In this document: positions 1 through 8,962 of the stretch, in pieces | How positions within the stretch are numbered: position 1 is the first letter of the stretch | Layout: every line of letters starts with the position of its first letter | From: Microbacterium sp. Leaf151 | GTDB taxonomy: Bacteria; Actinomycetota; Actinomycetes; Actinomycetales; Microbacteriaceae | DNA length: 64,000 nucleotides | NCBI RefSeq assembly: GCF_001424225.1 | Contig: NZ_LMOR01000002.1 | Coordinates: 598,524-662,523, forward strand | Reading direction: 5' to 3' | Translations under genes and position numbers: made by a program | Notes under the pieces: model-generated | Seen by the model: only the letters and a program-made list of their open reading frames with translations | Database searches by the model: none | What the model was told of the DNA's origin: nothing

Positions 1-158
1 CGCCCACCCCATCGAGCGTCCACAACACGCCGCACCGTGGCAGCACGCGCGGCGTGTCCTGGACACTCAACCGAGGGGAGCCGGCGTGCACGCCCACCCC
101 ATCGAGCGTCCACAACACGCCGCACCGTCGTGCCACGCGCGGCGTGTCCTGGACACTC
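1..158. repeat. Two direct copies of a palindromic intergenic repeat
   Basis: A 68-base unit at 1-68 recurs at 91-158 with only a few changes, giving a 90-base period. Each unit holds an inverted repeat: arms 14-33 and 49-68 in the first copy, 104-123 and 139-158 in the second. The right arm reads GCGGCGTGTCCTGGACACTC and matches the complement of the left arm except at three positions, so each unit can fold into a hairpin with a loop of about 15 bases. The array ends about 20 bases before the promoter box of the SGNH hydrolase gene. It could be a REP-like element, a terminator pair for a gene outside the window, or a protein-binding site. It may extend to the left of the window. Confidence 0.8.
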
Positions 159-190
159 GACCAGGGATCGGGCCCGCGTAGGCTCGGAGC

Positions 191-955
191 ATGGCATCCG
201 TGCGCTACGTCGCGATCGGCGACTCGTTCACCGAAGGGGTCGGCGACGAACTGCCCGACGGCACCGTGCGGGGGTGGGCCGACCTGGCGGCCCAGGGATG
301 GGCGGATGCCGTGGGCGAGCCGATCCGGTACGCCAACCTCGCGATCCGCGGCAAGCTCATCGAGCCGATCGTCGAGCAGCAGCTCGAGCCGGCGCTGGCG
401 CTGAAGCCGACCCACTTGTCGTTCAATGGCGGGGGCAACGACATGCTGCGCCCGCGCGCCGACCTCGAACGCATCGTGGGGATCTTCGAGCACGTGCTGC
501 GCCGCTGCGACGAAGAGGGAGTGCAGCTCATCGTGCTGTCGGGGGCGAACCCGTCGGCGGGCCTGCCGCTCGGGCGTGTGCTGCAGACGCGGGGCGATCG
601 GCTGTCGAGCGCGGTCGAAAAGCGACTCGAGGCGCGCGCCGACATCATCACCGCCTACAACTGGTTCGACCGCGACTTGGCGGGCGGAGAGTTCTGGTCG
701 GTGGACCGCCTGCACATGAACACCCGCGGACACCATCGCGTGGCCGCCCGTGTCATCGAGGCGGTCGGGCTCACCCCGCCGCAGGAGTGGTGGCGTCTGC
801 GCGAGATCCCCGAGATCGAGCGACTGAAGGGCACGGCCTACTACCGCGAGCACGTCGGACCGTGGGTGCGCCGGCGTCTCGCGGGCACCTCCTCGGGCGA
901 CGGCCGCGCGGCGAAGTTAGGTGGGGCGTGGGTCGAGCTGACACCCGGCGGCTGA
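191..955 (+). CDS. SGNH/GDSL-family hydrolase
   Basis: This 254-residue protein is an SGNH-fold esterase or lipase-like hydrolase. Block I is the GDSFTEG motif with nucleophile Ser12, block III is GGGND near residues 80-84, and block V is DRLH with Asp172 and His175. No signal peptide or membrane segment is visible, so it is probably cytoplasmic. The natural substrate cannot be told. The start is the ATG six bases after a TAGGCT box (179-184), which fits a leaderless transcript. A paralogue with the same motifs lies at 38634-39494, and both end in a related PW-RRL-SSGD segment. It is convergent with the membrane-protein gene downstream. Confidence 0.85.
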   Translation: MASVRYVAIGDSFTEGVGDELPDGTVRGWADLAAQGWADAVGEPIRYANLAIRGKLIEPIVEQQLEPALALKPTHLSFNGGGNDMLRPRADLERIVGIFEHVLRRCDEEGVQLIVLSGANPSAGLPLGRVLQTRGDRLSSAVEKRLEARADIITAYNWFDRDLAGGEFWSVDRLHMNTRGHHRVAARVIEAVGLTPPQEWWRLREIPEIERLKGTAYYREHVGPWVRRRLAGTSSGDGRAAKLGGAWVELTPGG

Positions 956-998
956 GAGAGTACCTCCTCCCGAGCCTGGCCCGATACGACCTCACCCG

Positions 999-1760
999 TC
1001 ACGGCCCCGGGGCGGACCCGACGACGAACGTACCGACGACCGTGCGCCCGTCCGCCTCGTAGACCGGGATCGCGGACACCCGTCCGGCATGCTGCTCCTG
1101 CCACGCCAGCGCGTCGGCGGGGGAGCGGAACGATTCGGCGGCCGCCGTGCCGTCGGCCTCCTCGAGGTCGGTACGACGCACGTATCCGTCCTGCCCGTTC
1201 GTTGCGAGGACCGCGATGAGATCCGGCGTCTCACCGCCGGCCACCGAGCCGTACGTTTCTCCGTCGGCGTTCGTCGCCAACGGCGCGATCTCGCGCGAGG
1301 CGTACCCGGCAGTGAGCCGCCAACGGGCACCCGGATCGGCGACGACGGCGAGGCGTGACGGGTCGACGGCGTTCACGGCGACCGTCCACGACGCCGCAGA
1401 GTCGGTGGGGCCATCGCACACCAGCGACCCGCTCCCCGGGAGACCGAACGTGCCCGCGTCGAGGCAGCGCAAGGTCAGGGCGATGTCGGTGGCGCCGGCA
1501 GGTACGGGGCCGAGGTCGAGGGCACCCGGACCCTGCCCCTCGACGCTCCGCGCGGCCCCCAGGGCGGTGTCGTGCGGCGCGCCTGGCAGGGGGAGCACTC
1601 CGGATGCCACGGCCGCCGACGTTCCGCCCACGATCAGCGCAACGACAGCACCCGCCGTCCACACGGCACGCCGGCGGCGTCGACGACGAGCGCCCACCTC
1701 GGCCACGAGTCGCACGCGTAGCGCTGCGGCCAGAACGGGGGAGAGAGTGGGAGTGGTCAT
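999..1760 (-). CDS. Single-pass membrane protein coupled to ECF sigma gene, putative anti-sigma
   Basis: The 253-residue product has an Arg-rich cytoplasmic N-terminus (about 25-31), one transmembrane helix at about 33-54 and an extracytoplasmic domain of about 200 residues. The ATG overlaps the stop of the upstream sigma factor gene by four bases, so the two are translationally coupled. This position is typical of an anti-sigma factor, but there is no HxxxCxxC zinc motif and only about 30 residues face the cytoplasm. A role in sigma control is inferred from position only. The outer domain has two cysteines about 18 residues apart and matches no family I recognise. Confidence 0.7.
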   Translation of the reverse strand: MTTPTLSPVLAAALRVRLVAEVGARRRRRRRAVWTAGAVVALIVGGTSAAVASGVLPLPGAPHDTALGAARSVEGQGPGALDLGPVPAGATDIALTLRCLDAGTFGLPGSGSLVCDGPTDSAASWTVAVNAVDPSRLAVVADPGARWRLTAGYASREIAPLATNADGETYGSVAGGETPDLIAVLATNGQDGYVRRTDLEEADGTAAAESFRSPADALAWQEQHAGRVSAIPVYEADGRTVVGTFVVGSAPGP

Positions 1761-2314
1761 GGCGTCTCCGTGAGGTGGGGAGCGCGGACGGATCGCCCGA
1801 GATCGCTCTGCAGTGTCGCCCGGATGCGGTGAAGGCGGGTGCGGGCGGCACCGGGGGTCAGCCCGACGACCAGCGCGGCCTCGCCGATCTCGAGGTCGCC
1901 GAGCGCCACGAGGGCGAGCAGGCGGGCATCGCGGGGCCGCAGGCGTGCGATGGCGGCGACCAGCGCTGCGTCCAACGGATCCGGAGGGGGATCCACGGTC
2001 GATTCGCGCGGCAAGGCGTCCAGGACGGCCTGGTAGCGGCGCCGCGATCGGGTGAGGTTGCGCGCGCAGTTCGTCGCGGTCAGCAGCAGCCACGGCCGCA
2101 CCGATCCGTCGACCAGGCGCACCGCGCCGCGACGACGCCACAGCTCGAGGAAGGCCGCGGCGGTGGCATCCTCGGCATCCGGGACGTGCTGGAGGAGCCG
2201 GTAGGCGTGCCGGAAGACGCGGCCCTGGTGGCGGTCGAAGAGCGCGCCGTAGGCGGCGCCGTCTCCGGCGACAGCTTCGCGCCACAGGTCGGCGTCCGTT
2301 TCGATGGTTCCCAC
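1757..2314 (-). CDS. ECF-type RNA polymerase sigma factor
   Basis: This 185-residue protein has the two-domain layout of group IV sigma-70 factors. Region 2 lies at about 10-90, with the FDRHQGRVFRHAYRLL helix and the DAEDATAAAFLELW segment. Region 4 lies at about 115-170, with LRPRDARLLALVALGDLEI followed by a helix-turn-helix ending in ARTRLHRIRATL. It would direct core polymerase to a small regulon, possibly including its own promoter. The start is a GTG at 2314-2312. The stop overlaps the start of the membrane-protein gene, suggesting co-expression with a membrane-bound partner. Confidence 0.88.
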   Translation of the reverse strand: MGTIETDADLWREAVAGDGAAYGALFDRHQGRVFRHAYRLLQHVPDAEDATAAAFLELWRRRGAVRLVDGSVRPWLLLTATNCARNLTRSRRRYQAVLDALPRESTVDPPPDPLDAALVAAIARLRPRDARLLALVALGDLEIGEAALVVGLTPGAARTRLHRIRATLQSDLGRSVRAPHLTETP

Positions 2315-2375
2315 GCTCTGTGATGTCCGGTCCAGGCGCGTGCGTTACATCTCGACGCAGATCATGGATGCCGCG

Positions 2376-2792
2376 TCATCGGCCGATGACCACGGGCCGC
2401 AGGGTGAACGGCGAGGGACAGGGGCCAGGGGCATCCTCCACATACGGCACGGGCAGCCACTCGTCGCGGACGGTCTCGCCCGCGGAATCCATGATCACCA
2501 CGCGAACGCCCTCTGTCGGATGCACGCCGTCGTTGTCGGCGGGGGCGTACGGCGGCTCGGGCGGGACGTTCCAGACGCCGGGCTTCGCCGAAGCCACGGG
2601 GGCGGGGTCGCAGTCCCTGCCGAGGCACGCCGCGAGCGACCCGTCGCCCACGAGATCCGGATCGGCTTCGATGACGACCGGCCCCACGTTGATGTACATG
2701 ATCGCGGGGCAGACGACATCCGGGGGCACGCATCCGGCGAGCGTTGCCGACGCGGCGAGCGTCGCGGCGGCGGCGAACGCGCGAATTCTCAT
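2376..2792 (-). CDS. Small secreted lipoprotein of unknown function
   Basis: The 138-residue product begins with a short basic N-region and an Ala-rich hydrophobic stretch ending in the lipobox L-A-G-C (Cys21), so it should be exported and lipid-anchored. The mature part is Pro- and Asp-rich with several cysteines. I recognise no domain. The ATG at 2792 is seven bases after a TAGGGT box, fitting a leaderless mRNA; a GTG nine bases upstream is an alternative. It lies downstream of, and in the same direction as, a PadR/membrane-protein pair but has its own apparent promoter. The 189 bases between it and that pair hold nothing I can name. Confidence 0.72.
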   Translation of the reverse strand: MRIRAFAAAATLAASATLAGCVPPDVVCPAIMYINVGPVVIEADPDLVGDGSLAACLGRDCDPAPVASAKPGVWNVPPEPPYAPADNDGVHPTEGVRVVIMDSAGETVRDEWLPVPYVEDAPGPCPSPFTLRPVVIGR

Positions 2793-2981
2793 GCCCCGCA
2801 CCCTAACAGCGGCCCGTGAAGCCGCGGCCCGCGTGCGACGGTACCCGCGGCGCTGGCGCGCCTTGACGGCGGTGCTGGTCGGCTCGCCCTGCGTGGCACG
2901 GTTGTGGATCTCGCGGCGAAAGCGAGCTGGCGCGTCCTCCTCCGTGTCGCCCCGGCGGGGGAGTGCTGTTCACCCACCCCC

Positions 2982-4340
2982 TCAGGCCGCGGTGACGGGC
3001 TGAGGCCGCTGTGCGACGCCGCGCCGTGTACGGGCGGTCAGGGCGACCAGCAAGGCCGCGAACGGGACGATGAAGGCGAACGTTGGTGCCATCACCATCC
3101 CGAGGAACGAAGAGTACAGCGCGCCCGTCGCGAGGCCGATGGTGACGGCCGCAGCGCGGGGGAGCGGGGCGCGCGCGATGACCGCCCACGCAACACCGGC
3201 CCCCGTCAGCACGGCCCCCACCTGGGATCCCGGTTGCATGATTCGGAAGTCCGGTGCCCCGATGTACGCGAGCCCGGCGGCGCACAGCCCGAGCGACACG
3301 AGGATGAGCGGCGCCCACCGATCACGCGCGCTGATCCTCGATGGCCGCCCCGCGATGCGCACTCCGACCGCAGCCAGGAGCGGCAGCGCTGAGAGCAGGA
3401 GCAAGGCGATGCCCTGCCGCATGGCTACGGTGCCGTCGGTGGCGCCGGCCGACCAGCCCGCTCCGGTGAGGGCGTACGCGGCACCGAGCGAGCTTCCGCC
3501 GACGGCGAGCCACGCCAGACGACGGACGGCGACCGCGTGTCGATTGCCAAGCGGTGGCGTCGCGGCAGAGGGAGTGGATGCCGCGGGCGAAGGCAGCCGA
3601 GGAGGACCCGAGGTTCGTCGCCGCAGAGGGAGAAACGCGAGCGCGACTGCCGCGCACGAGGCCGCCGCCGCGACGACCGGACTCAGCGTCGACACACCGA
3701 GGACCGGCGCCACGGCAAGGCCCACCGCCCCGGCAGTCGCACCGCGCACACCCGCATGCAGCCGAGTCGCGCCCCGCAGTGCCTCGTCGACGACGACGGC
3801 CAGGCTCGCGCCGCCCGCGGCGACGGCCGCACCGACGAGGGGTAGCCACGCGGCAGCGAAGCCCTCGATCGGCCGCCCGTCATCAGCCGCGTCGAAGCCG
3901 ACCGACCAGGACAGCGACGCACCGGCGTTCAGGCCGCAGGTCAGCGTCAGCAGAGGCGTGAGCAGAAGTACCCGCCCGTCGCCGAGCAGACCACGCGTCC
4001 GAGCGGTAGCGAGGAGCGACAAGCCCGCAAGCAACGGAATGACGCCTGCCCCCAGAAGCGGGAGGAACGGACCCGACGCCCCCACCGCAGTGAGCGCGCT
4101 CATCACCAGCGCGAGAACCGTCGCGGCGATGCCGGTGACGATCGCGAACGTGCGCTCCATCCGCGCCGCCGCGCCGTGCAGCACCGCGTTAGCAGCTTCA
4201 GCAGCGGTCGGCGACGTGCGCCCATCGGCCTCGGCGGCGTCGAGCAGCGTCGCCAGCATCACCTCGCCGTGACGGCGACGCCAGCCGCGCGGATAGCACC
4301 GCACCAGACGCGTGAACGCCCGCTCGTTCGGAACCGTCAT
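2982..4340 (-). CDS. Polytopic membrane protein paired with PadR regulator
   Basis: The 452-residue protein starts with a cytoplasmic segment of about 60 residues (RLVRCYPRGWRRRHGEVML) of a kind common in actinobacterial membrane proteins encoded beside PadR regulators. About ten hydrophobic helices follow, beginning near residue 65. Function is unknown. Proteins in this setting may act as permease-like partners or be the regulated target. Its ATG overlaps the PadR stop by four bases (ATGA), so the two are a coupled operon. No ATP-binding subunit lies beside it. Confidence 0.75.
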   Translation of the reverse strand: MTVPNERAFTRLVRCYPRGWRRRHGEVMLATLLDAAEADGRTSPTAAEAANAVLHGAAARMERTFAIVTGIAATVLALVMSALTAVGASGPFLPLLGAGVIPLLAGLSLLATARTRGLLGDGRVLLLTPLLTLTCGLNAGASLSWSVGFDAADDGRPIEGFAAAWLPLVGAAVAAGGASLAVVVDEALRGATRLHAGVRGATAGAVGLAVAPVLGVSTLSPVVAAAASCAAVALAFLPLRRRTSGPPRLPSPAASTPSAATPPLGNRHAVAVRRLAWLAVGGSSLGAAYALTGAGWSAGATDGTVAMRQGIALLLLSALPLLAAVGVRIAGRPSRISARDRWAPLILVSLGLCAAGLAYIGAPDFRIMQPGSQVGAVLTGAGVAWAVIARAPLPRAAAVTIGLATGALYSSFLGMVMAPTFAFIVPFAALLVALTARTRRGVAQRPQPVTAA

Positions 4341-4690
4341 GGCAGGACCGTCCGTCCGGGCACGAATCCCGGGCCGGCCTCGGCGAGTTTGGCGCGCGCC
4401 ACACGTGCCTGGGTCTCCAGCGCCTCCACCTCCGCGGTCAGCGACGTGGTTCCGCGTTCGGTCAGCGCGTAGTAGCGACGGGCACGACCGTTGACGATCT
4501 CCTCACCGGCCGGGGCGACCAGTCCCTCTCGCTCGAGGCGCTCGAGCGCCGCGTACAGGGTCGCGACACGCAGTGTCACCCGTCCGCCGGATGCATCGAC
4601 CGTCTCGCGCAGGATGTCGTACCCGTGCCGTCGGCGTCCCGCGAGCGCGGTCAGGATCCAGAACGTGGACGGTGTGAGGGGAGACGACAT
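4337..4690 (-). CDS. PadR-family transcriptional regulator
   Basis: This 117-residue protein has the PadR winged helix: LTPSTFWILTALAGRRRHGYDI, then the recognition-helix region LRVATLYAALERLEREGLV, a wing ending in RRYYALTERG, and a short C-terminal coiled helix. Such regulators usually repress an adjacent transporter or membrane-protein gene and their own promoter. I chose the ATG at 4690; an in-frame ATG six codons upstream also exists. Upstream DNA has a small inverted repeat, ACTC-cgat-GAGT, at about 4710-4721 that could be its operator. The gene is translationally coupled to the downstream membrane protein. Confidence 0.85.
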   Translation of the reverse strand: MSSPLTPSTFWILTALAGRRRHGYDILRETVDASGGRVTLRVATLYAALERLEREGLVAPAGEEIVNGRARRYYALTERGTTSLTAEVEALETQARVARAKLAEAGPGFVPGRTVLP

Positions 4691-4773
4691 GTCATCTGTA
4701 TATTCCACTCATCGGAGTATTACCAGAGAGTGAGAGCCGCCCTCGGAACATTCCCACGTTGCGTGCGCAGCCA

Positions 4774-5841
4774 TCAGGGCGCCTGACACGCACCGCCCAG
4801 CTGCAGATGCAGCATGCCGTCGATCGTCGTCCGGTCGCGGGCCGACAGCCGCACTGTACCGTCGTAGCGGATGTCCTCCTGCATCGCGCGATCGGAGGCG
4901 TAGCCGGCCGCGGTCCACGCACCGAGGATGGCGGCGTAGGAGGCCTCGTTGTCATCGGTCGCGAAGACCAGCTCGACACCGGTCGTCCCGTCGCACGACA
5001 GCTCGTCGGCTGAGGGCACGCGGATGGGTGCCCCCGCGGCATCCACCGCCGTCCCCACCGACGATTCGACCGTGAGCGCCGCCATGCGGGCCACCTGCTC
5101 GCGGGTGTCGTGCGGTGCGCTCGGCGGCGGCCCCTCACCGCCGTCGGGATCGAACGTCGGCCCCGAGGTCTGGGGCGCTGCCCGCGGTTCTCCGCCCGCA
5201 AGGCCGCACCCCGTCTGATCCGAGAGGCGGGGAAGGACGAACGCCGGCTCCGACGAGGTGTCAAGGGGCTCACCGACGCCCTCGACCGTGTGCCACACGC
5301 GCACGGTGTCGCCATCCGCGACGGCGAGATAGGACCGGTCCACGAACGGCTTGTGGCCGTCGTCGACCGTCGTGCTGGCGACTCTGGAGCCGATCACCCC
5401 GTCCATTCGGAGCACCTGGCCGGAGGCGGCGAAGAGGAACGCCCGCTCGCTGACGACGTACCCCGTCTCGCATCCGTCTGCCACGATCGGGGTGGCCGAG
5501 TCGTCGGTCAACCCGACACCGACGCCTCCCAGCAGCGACGCCGTGATGCCGGCCACCCTCAGCGGTACGAGCAGAAGCAACCACCAGCGGGGTGCCGGTA
5601 CGGCGATGACGAGCACGGTGAGGATCAGGATGGATGCCACGACGCTTCTCGTGGCGAGCACCTCGCCCGGCAACGAACCGATGATGACCTGCTGCATGCC
5701 GTTGCTGCGCGCAGGCACCAGCATGACGGCGACGGCGATGGCGGCTGCGGGCAGGAACAACGTTGCGGCCACGACGGCGATCAGTCGGCGTGCGAAGATC
5801 ACGCGTCGATCCGACAGCGGCAGCGTCCAGGCATCCGTCAC
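4774..5841 (-). CDS. Membrane protein with large extracytoplasmic domain, unknown function
   Basis: The 355-residue product begins VTDAWTLPLSDRRV and has about three hydrophobic helices in its first 100 residues, followed by an extracytoplasmic region of about 250 residues rich in Asp and Gly with four cysteines. I recognise no family. The GTG at 5841 is preferred because a CAGGCT box ends six bases upstream and residues before it look non-coding; the reading frame stays open to 6201, inside the divergent SDR gene. The gene stands alone between PadR and SDR genes. Confidence 0.65.
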   Translation of the reverse strand: MTDAWTLPLSDRRVIFARRLIAVVAATLFLPAAAIAVAVMLVPARSNGMQQVIIGSLPGEVLATRSVVASILILTVLVIAVPAPRWWLLLLVPLRVAGITASLLGGVGVGLTDDSATPIVADGCETGYVVSERAFLFAASGQVLRMDGVIGSRVASTTVDDGHKPFVDRSYLAVADGDTVRVWHTVEGVGEPLDTSSEPAFVLPRLSDQTGCGLAGGEPRAAPQTSGPTFDPDGGEGPPPSAPHDTREQVARMAALTVESSVGTAVDAAGAPIRVPSADELSCDGTTGVELVFATDDNEASYAAILGAWTAAGYASDRAMQEDIRYDGTVRLSARDRTTIDGMLHLQLGGACQAP

Positions 5842-5935
5842 CCGCTCAGCCTGGCATCCGCACCTGGGGCCACGCCGACGTGGTGACCCCGACACCCCAT
5901 AGCTCCCGCACGGGTGCGTGCGACAGCATGTCGTC

Positions 5936-6748
5936 ATGACCCTCGCTCTCGTCACCGGCACCTCCAGCGGCATCGGCCTGCACACGGCCATCGGACTCGC
6001 GCTGTCGGGGGTTGAGGTGGTCGCCACCGTGCGCGACGCCTCGCGCGCCGATACTTTGCGCTCCGCGGCATCCGAGGCGGGTGTCGAGCTCGACATCCGA
6101 TCGTTGGACGTGACGGATGCCGCCGCAACCCAAGCCCTGATCGAGGCGGTGGGTCCCCTCGACATCCTCGTCAACAACGCCGGCCGCGGCGCCGTGGGCA
6201 CGCTAGAGCAGCTGAGCGACGCCGACCTGCAGGAGCAGCTCGAGACGAACTACCTCTCGGTGGCTCGCCTGACACGCCTTGTGCTCCCGGGCATGCGCGA
6301 ACGCCGCAACGGCCGGATCGTCACCGTCACGAGCGTCGGGGGAGCGGTGGGACAGCCGTTCGCCGACGCCTACTGCGCCGCGAAGTTCGCCGTCGAGGGA
6401 CTCATGCAGTCGCTCGCCCCCGTCGTCGCGCCGTTCGGCGTCGACGTGGCGATCGTCGAGCCCGCTGCGGTGGCGTCGTCGTTCACCGACTCGGTGCACC
6501 GCGCGGAGCCCGGCCCTTACGCCGAGCAGCAGCAGGCGTATCTCGACCGCACGGCGACAGCCTTCGCATCGGCGCAGTCGGCGGAGGACGCGGCGAAGAC
6601 GGTGGTGGAGGCCGCGACCACCTCGGCGCCGCGGTTCCGCTGGCAGACGTCGGATGCCGCAGCGCGCTTCGCGAGCCTCTCGCTCGCCGACCTCGACGGC
6701 TCACGGGTGCTGTCGGTCACCTCGGGGTGGGTGCGGCCGGGGGAGTGA
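5936..6748 (+). CDS. Short-chain dehydrogenase/reductase (SDR)
   Basis: This 270-residue classical SDR has the Rossmann motif TGTSSGIG at about 9-16, the NNAG motif (LVNNAG), a catalytic serine in VTSVGGAVG and the YxxxK motif in YCAAK. It should be an NAD(P)(H)-dependent oxidoreductase of a small alcohol, ketone or sugar; the substrate cannot be inferred. The ATG at 5936 follows a CAGCAT box by six bases. The next gene is on the opposite strand and convergent. Confidence 0.88.
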   Translation: MTLALVTGTSSGIGLHTAIGLALSGVEVVATVRDASRADTLRSAASEAGVELDIRSLDVTDAAATQALIEAVGPLDILVNNAGRGAVGTLEQLSDADLQEQLETNYLSVARLTRLVLPGMRERRNGRIVTVTSVGGAVGQPFADAYCAAKFAVEGLMQSLAPVVAPFGVDVAIVEPAAVASSFTDSVHRAEPGPYAEQQQAYLDRTATAFASAQSAEDAAKTVVEAATTSAPRFRWQTSDAAARFASLSLADLDGSRVLSVTSGWVRPGE

Positions 6749-6764
6749 CCACGACCCGCGGGAG

Positions 6765-6935
6765 TCAACGACGCCGGGCCAGGCGAGCGAGCCACTCCTT
6801 CATACGAAGCGTCTGACGATCGGTGTACTCGTTCGAGAGGCGCAGCGCCTCATCGGAGATGTCGGCGCCGGCCTGCATGTTCGCGATGGCGCGGAGCGCC
6901 CGTTCCTCCTGCGTCTCGCCGTCGTCGTCGGGCAT
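6765..6935 (-). CDS. Small acidic/basic protein, unknown function
   Basis: This 56-residue product starts MPDDDGETQEER and ends in the basic helix LRMKEWLARLARRR. It is predicted to be almost wholly helical and soluble. The ATG at 6935 is exactly six bases after TACGCT, a good leaderless promoter, which supports a real gene despite the small size. It is convergent with the SDR gene, with 16 bases between stops. I recognise no family. Confidence 0.6.
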   Translation of the reverse strand: MPDDDGETQEERALRAIANMQAGADISDEALRLSNEYTDRQTLRMKEWLARLARRR

Positions 6936-7005
6936 GTCCCCAGCGTAACGGCGGGGGTTCACGCAAAGGTTGGCCGCGTACGAGGTCGGACGCTAGCATC
7001 CGGTC

Positions 7006-7488
7006 ATGGATGACTGGGGCGACTTCAACCTCGCGCTCGTCGGCGCGACGGCGGCCCTCGCGGGTCTCGTGATCGTCGCCGCCAGCGTGAACATCGCCGA
7101 GATCGTGAAGGCACCGGCGCTGACTGCGCGTCTCGGGACGGCCATCTCGTCCCTCGTGCTGGCGCTCGTGGTCAGCGCGCTCGGGCTCGCCCCCGGTCTC
7201 GACACCGTGGTCTATGGCGCCGTCGCGACGCTGGCATCCCTCGTCGCGGCGACATTCGCTGTCGATGCTGCCCGCCGCATCACGGCCGATCGCAGCCCGC
7301 TGAACCGGTTACGCGGTCTGAAGAGTGTGCTGGGTTTTCTCGTTCCCGCCGCGTACGCCGTGGGCGGCATCCTGATGGTCTCGGGGTCGGTGGCTGCAGG
7401 AACGGCCGCCTTCGCGTTCGGGGCGTTGCTCTCCATCATCGTGGCCCTGATGATCTCGTGGATCGTGCTCGTCGAGGTGCTGCGCTGA
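7006..7488 (+). CDS. Four-helix membrane protein, unknown function
   Basis: The 160-residue protein has about four transmembrane helices (roughly 8-30, 43-62, 68-88 and 105-158, the last region probably two helices) with short loops and a basic loop near residue 95. Nothing points to a transported substrate or enzyme activity. The ATG follows a TAGCAT box by six bases. It is the first of two small membrane-protein genes in the same direction. Confidence 0.7.
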   Translation: MDDWGDFNLALVGATAALAGLVIVAASVNIAEIVKAPALTARLGTAISSLVLALVVSALGLAPGLDTVVYGAVATLASLVAATFAVDAARRITADRSPLNRLRGLKSVLGFLVPAAYAVGGILMVSGSVAAGTAAFAFGALLSIIVALMISWIVLVEVLR

Positions 7489-7554
7489 CAGGTGCTGCCC
7501 TCCGGCTCCACGCGTGAAGCGCGTCCCGTCGCGCGAGTTCGATATGGTGCAGAA

Positions 7555-7923
7555 ATGCCCCACGACATCGACACCTCTCCGCGCGGCCCGTGGGGCTGGA
7601 TCGGCGTCTGGGTGCGGGAAGAGAAGTTCTGGCGCGACATCGGCGCGCGTGTGCTGGCCGGTGTCGTCACAGCCGCCATCGTCTACGCGGGTGCCCTCCT
7701 GCTCGGGTACCTGCACACTCCGGAGATCGGCGCGGGTCTTCTGCTGGGGCTCGGCATCGTCGCGTGCGCCGGCCTCGTCGCAGGGAGCGCCACCCTCGTG
7801 CGCAGCGCGCGGGCCCGGAGGAAGGCGGGGGCTTCGGGCGGCGCGCGCGTCGTGCTGGCGGTCGTGCTGCTCTTCGCGGCGATCGCCATCGCGACCGGCG
7901 TGGCAACCGACGTGCTGCGCTGA
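7555..7923 (+). CDS. Small three-helix membrane protein, unknown function
   Basis: The 122-residue product has a hydrophilic start (MPHDIDTSPRGPWGW) and three hydrophobic helices at about 34-54, 60-80 and 98-117, with an Arg/Lys-rich loop before the last. I recognise no family. The ATG at 7555 is six bases after TATGGT; the frame is open upstream to 7492, but that part looks non-coding. Downstream to 8113 lies untranslated DNA with the promoter of the next lipoprotein gene. Confidence 0.65.
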   Translation: MPHDIDTSPRGPWGWIGVWVREEKFWRDIGARVLAGVVTAAIVYAGALLLGYLHTPEIGAGLLLGLGIVACAGLVAGSATLVRSARARRKAGASGGARVVLAVVLLFAAIAIATGVATDVLR

Positions 7924-8113
7924 GTGGACTGACCTCGACCGTGGTCGACTCGGGCGATGGGGACGCCGCCGATACCGACGCGGTGTCTATCCACCGCGGT
8001 CGCACGCCGCGACGGGGAGGGCCTCCACCCGCGTGCGGGGCGCACCCTTTCACACTCTCGTCGCGCCGGCCACCACATGAAGCCCCCGGGACAGCCTCGC
8101 CTAGCGTCGTTGT

Positions 8114-8962
8114 ATGACCCAGAAGATCACGTATCGCACGCTCGTTCTGCTCGGGACAGTGGCCACGGCCGCGCTGGTTCTCGCGGGCTGCACCGGGGGA
8201 GCCGACGCCGCCGCACCCTCCACGACCGTTGCGCCCACGGCATCCGTCGACCCCAGCGCGTCGACACCGGATGCCACCTCCGCAGTCGCCGTTCCCACCG
8301 AAGAGGCCGCGGCCGTCGTCGAGGACTACCTCACGGCGATCCAGGCCGAGCAGTATGGCGAGGCTTATGCGCTATTGACCGACGAATCCCGCGCCTTAGC
8401 CGGTTCCGAGGCGCAATTCGCTGAGTCGGCCGTTTACAGCATCGTCCGCTCGGAGGAGGCAGCCGGGTACCTCGGCACCGGCGGCACCATCGAGGCGGGA
8501 CCGGGCCCCGCCGAGGGCACCGTTCTGGTGACCGCCGTCAGCGACCGCATCGCGGACGGGTGGCTCGTCCGTGACACGGGCGCGGGAATGCGCATCGACG
8601 ACGCTGGCGTGCCCTCGACCGGTGCCAGCCCGTATGAATGGGTAAATCCCGCGTCAGGCCCCGAGGATGTGCGCGACTCGGTCGCCGTCGACCCGGCGGC
8701 TCCCGCCGCGCTGATCTTCCGCGACCTGGCAGCCGAAGCAGGAGTGGAGGGTCCCGGACTCGTCGGCTTCCCATCCACGATCACCGCATATCTCGGCACG
8801 GTGGAGGTTCCCGCCTCGTCGGCGATGAGCGATCTCCAAGCGCGCTGGGACATCGCATGGGAAGCCTCGGCGCCCTCCGCCGAGACGCAGCCTCTGACCG
8901 TTGCGTGGGAGGTCGAGCCGGGGAGCTGGCGCACCACCACGACGGCCGTCTACACCGGGTAG
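8114..8962 (+). CDS. Secreted lipoprotein, unknown function
   Basis: The 282-residue protein has a lipoprotein signal peptide ending in L-A-G-C (Cys at about 26), a Thr/Ser/Ala/Pro-rich linker to about residue 65, and then a folded domain. The segment VVEDYLTAIQAEQYGEAYALL resembles the start of NTF2-like domains found in actinobacterial lipoproteins. The rest, to residue 282, is unassigned. It should sit on the outer face of the membrane. The ATG is six bases after TAGCGT (8102-8107). Confidence 0.75.
   Translation: MTQKITYRTLVLLGTVATAALVLAGCTGGADAAAPSTTVAPTASVDPSASTPDATSAVAVPTEEAAAVVEDYLTAIQAEQYGEAYALLTDESRALAGSEAQFAESAVYSIVRSEEAAGYLGTGGTIEAGPGPAEGTVLVTAVSDRIADGWLVRDTGAGMRIDDAGVPSTGASPYEWVNPASGPEDVRDSVAVDPAAPAALIFRDLAAEAGVEGPGLVGFPSTITAYLGTVEVPASSAMSDLQARWDIAWEASAPSAETQPLTVAWEVEPGSWRTTTTAVYTG

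Noticed and set aside
37..1062. A long open frame covering the SGNH gene in another phase
   Set aside because: It is Arg/Ala/Pro-rich noise typical of high-GC DNA; the SGNH frame has catalytic motifs and a promoter box.
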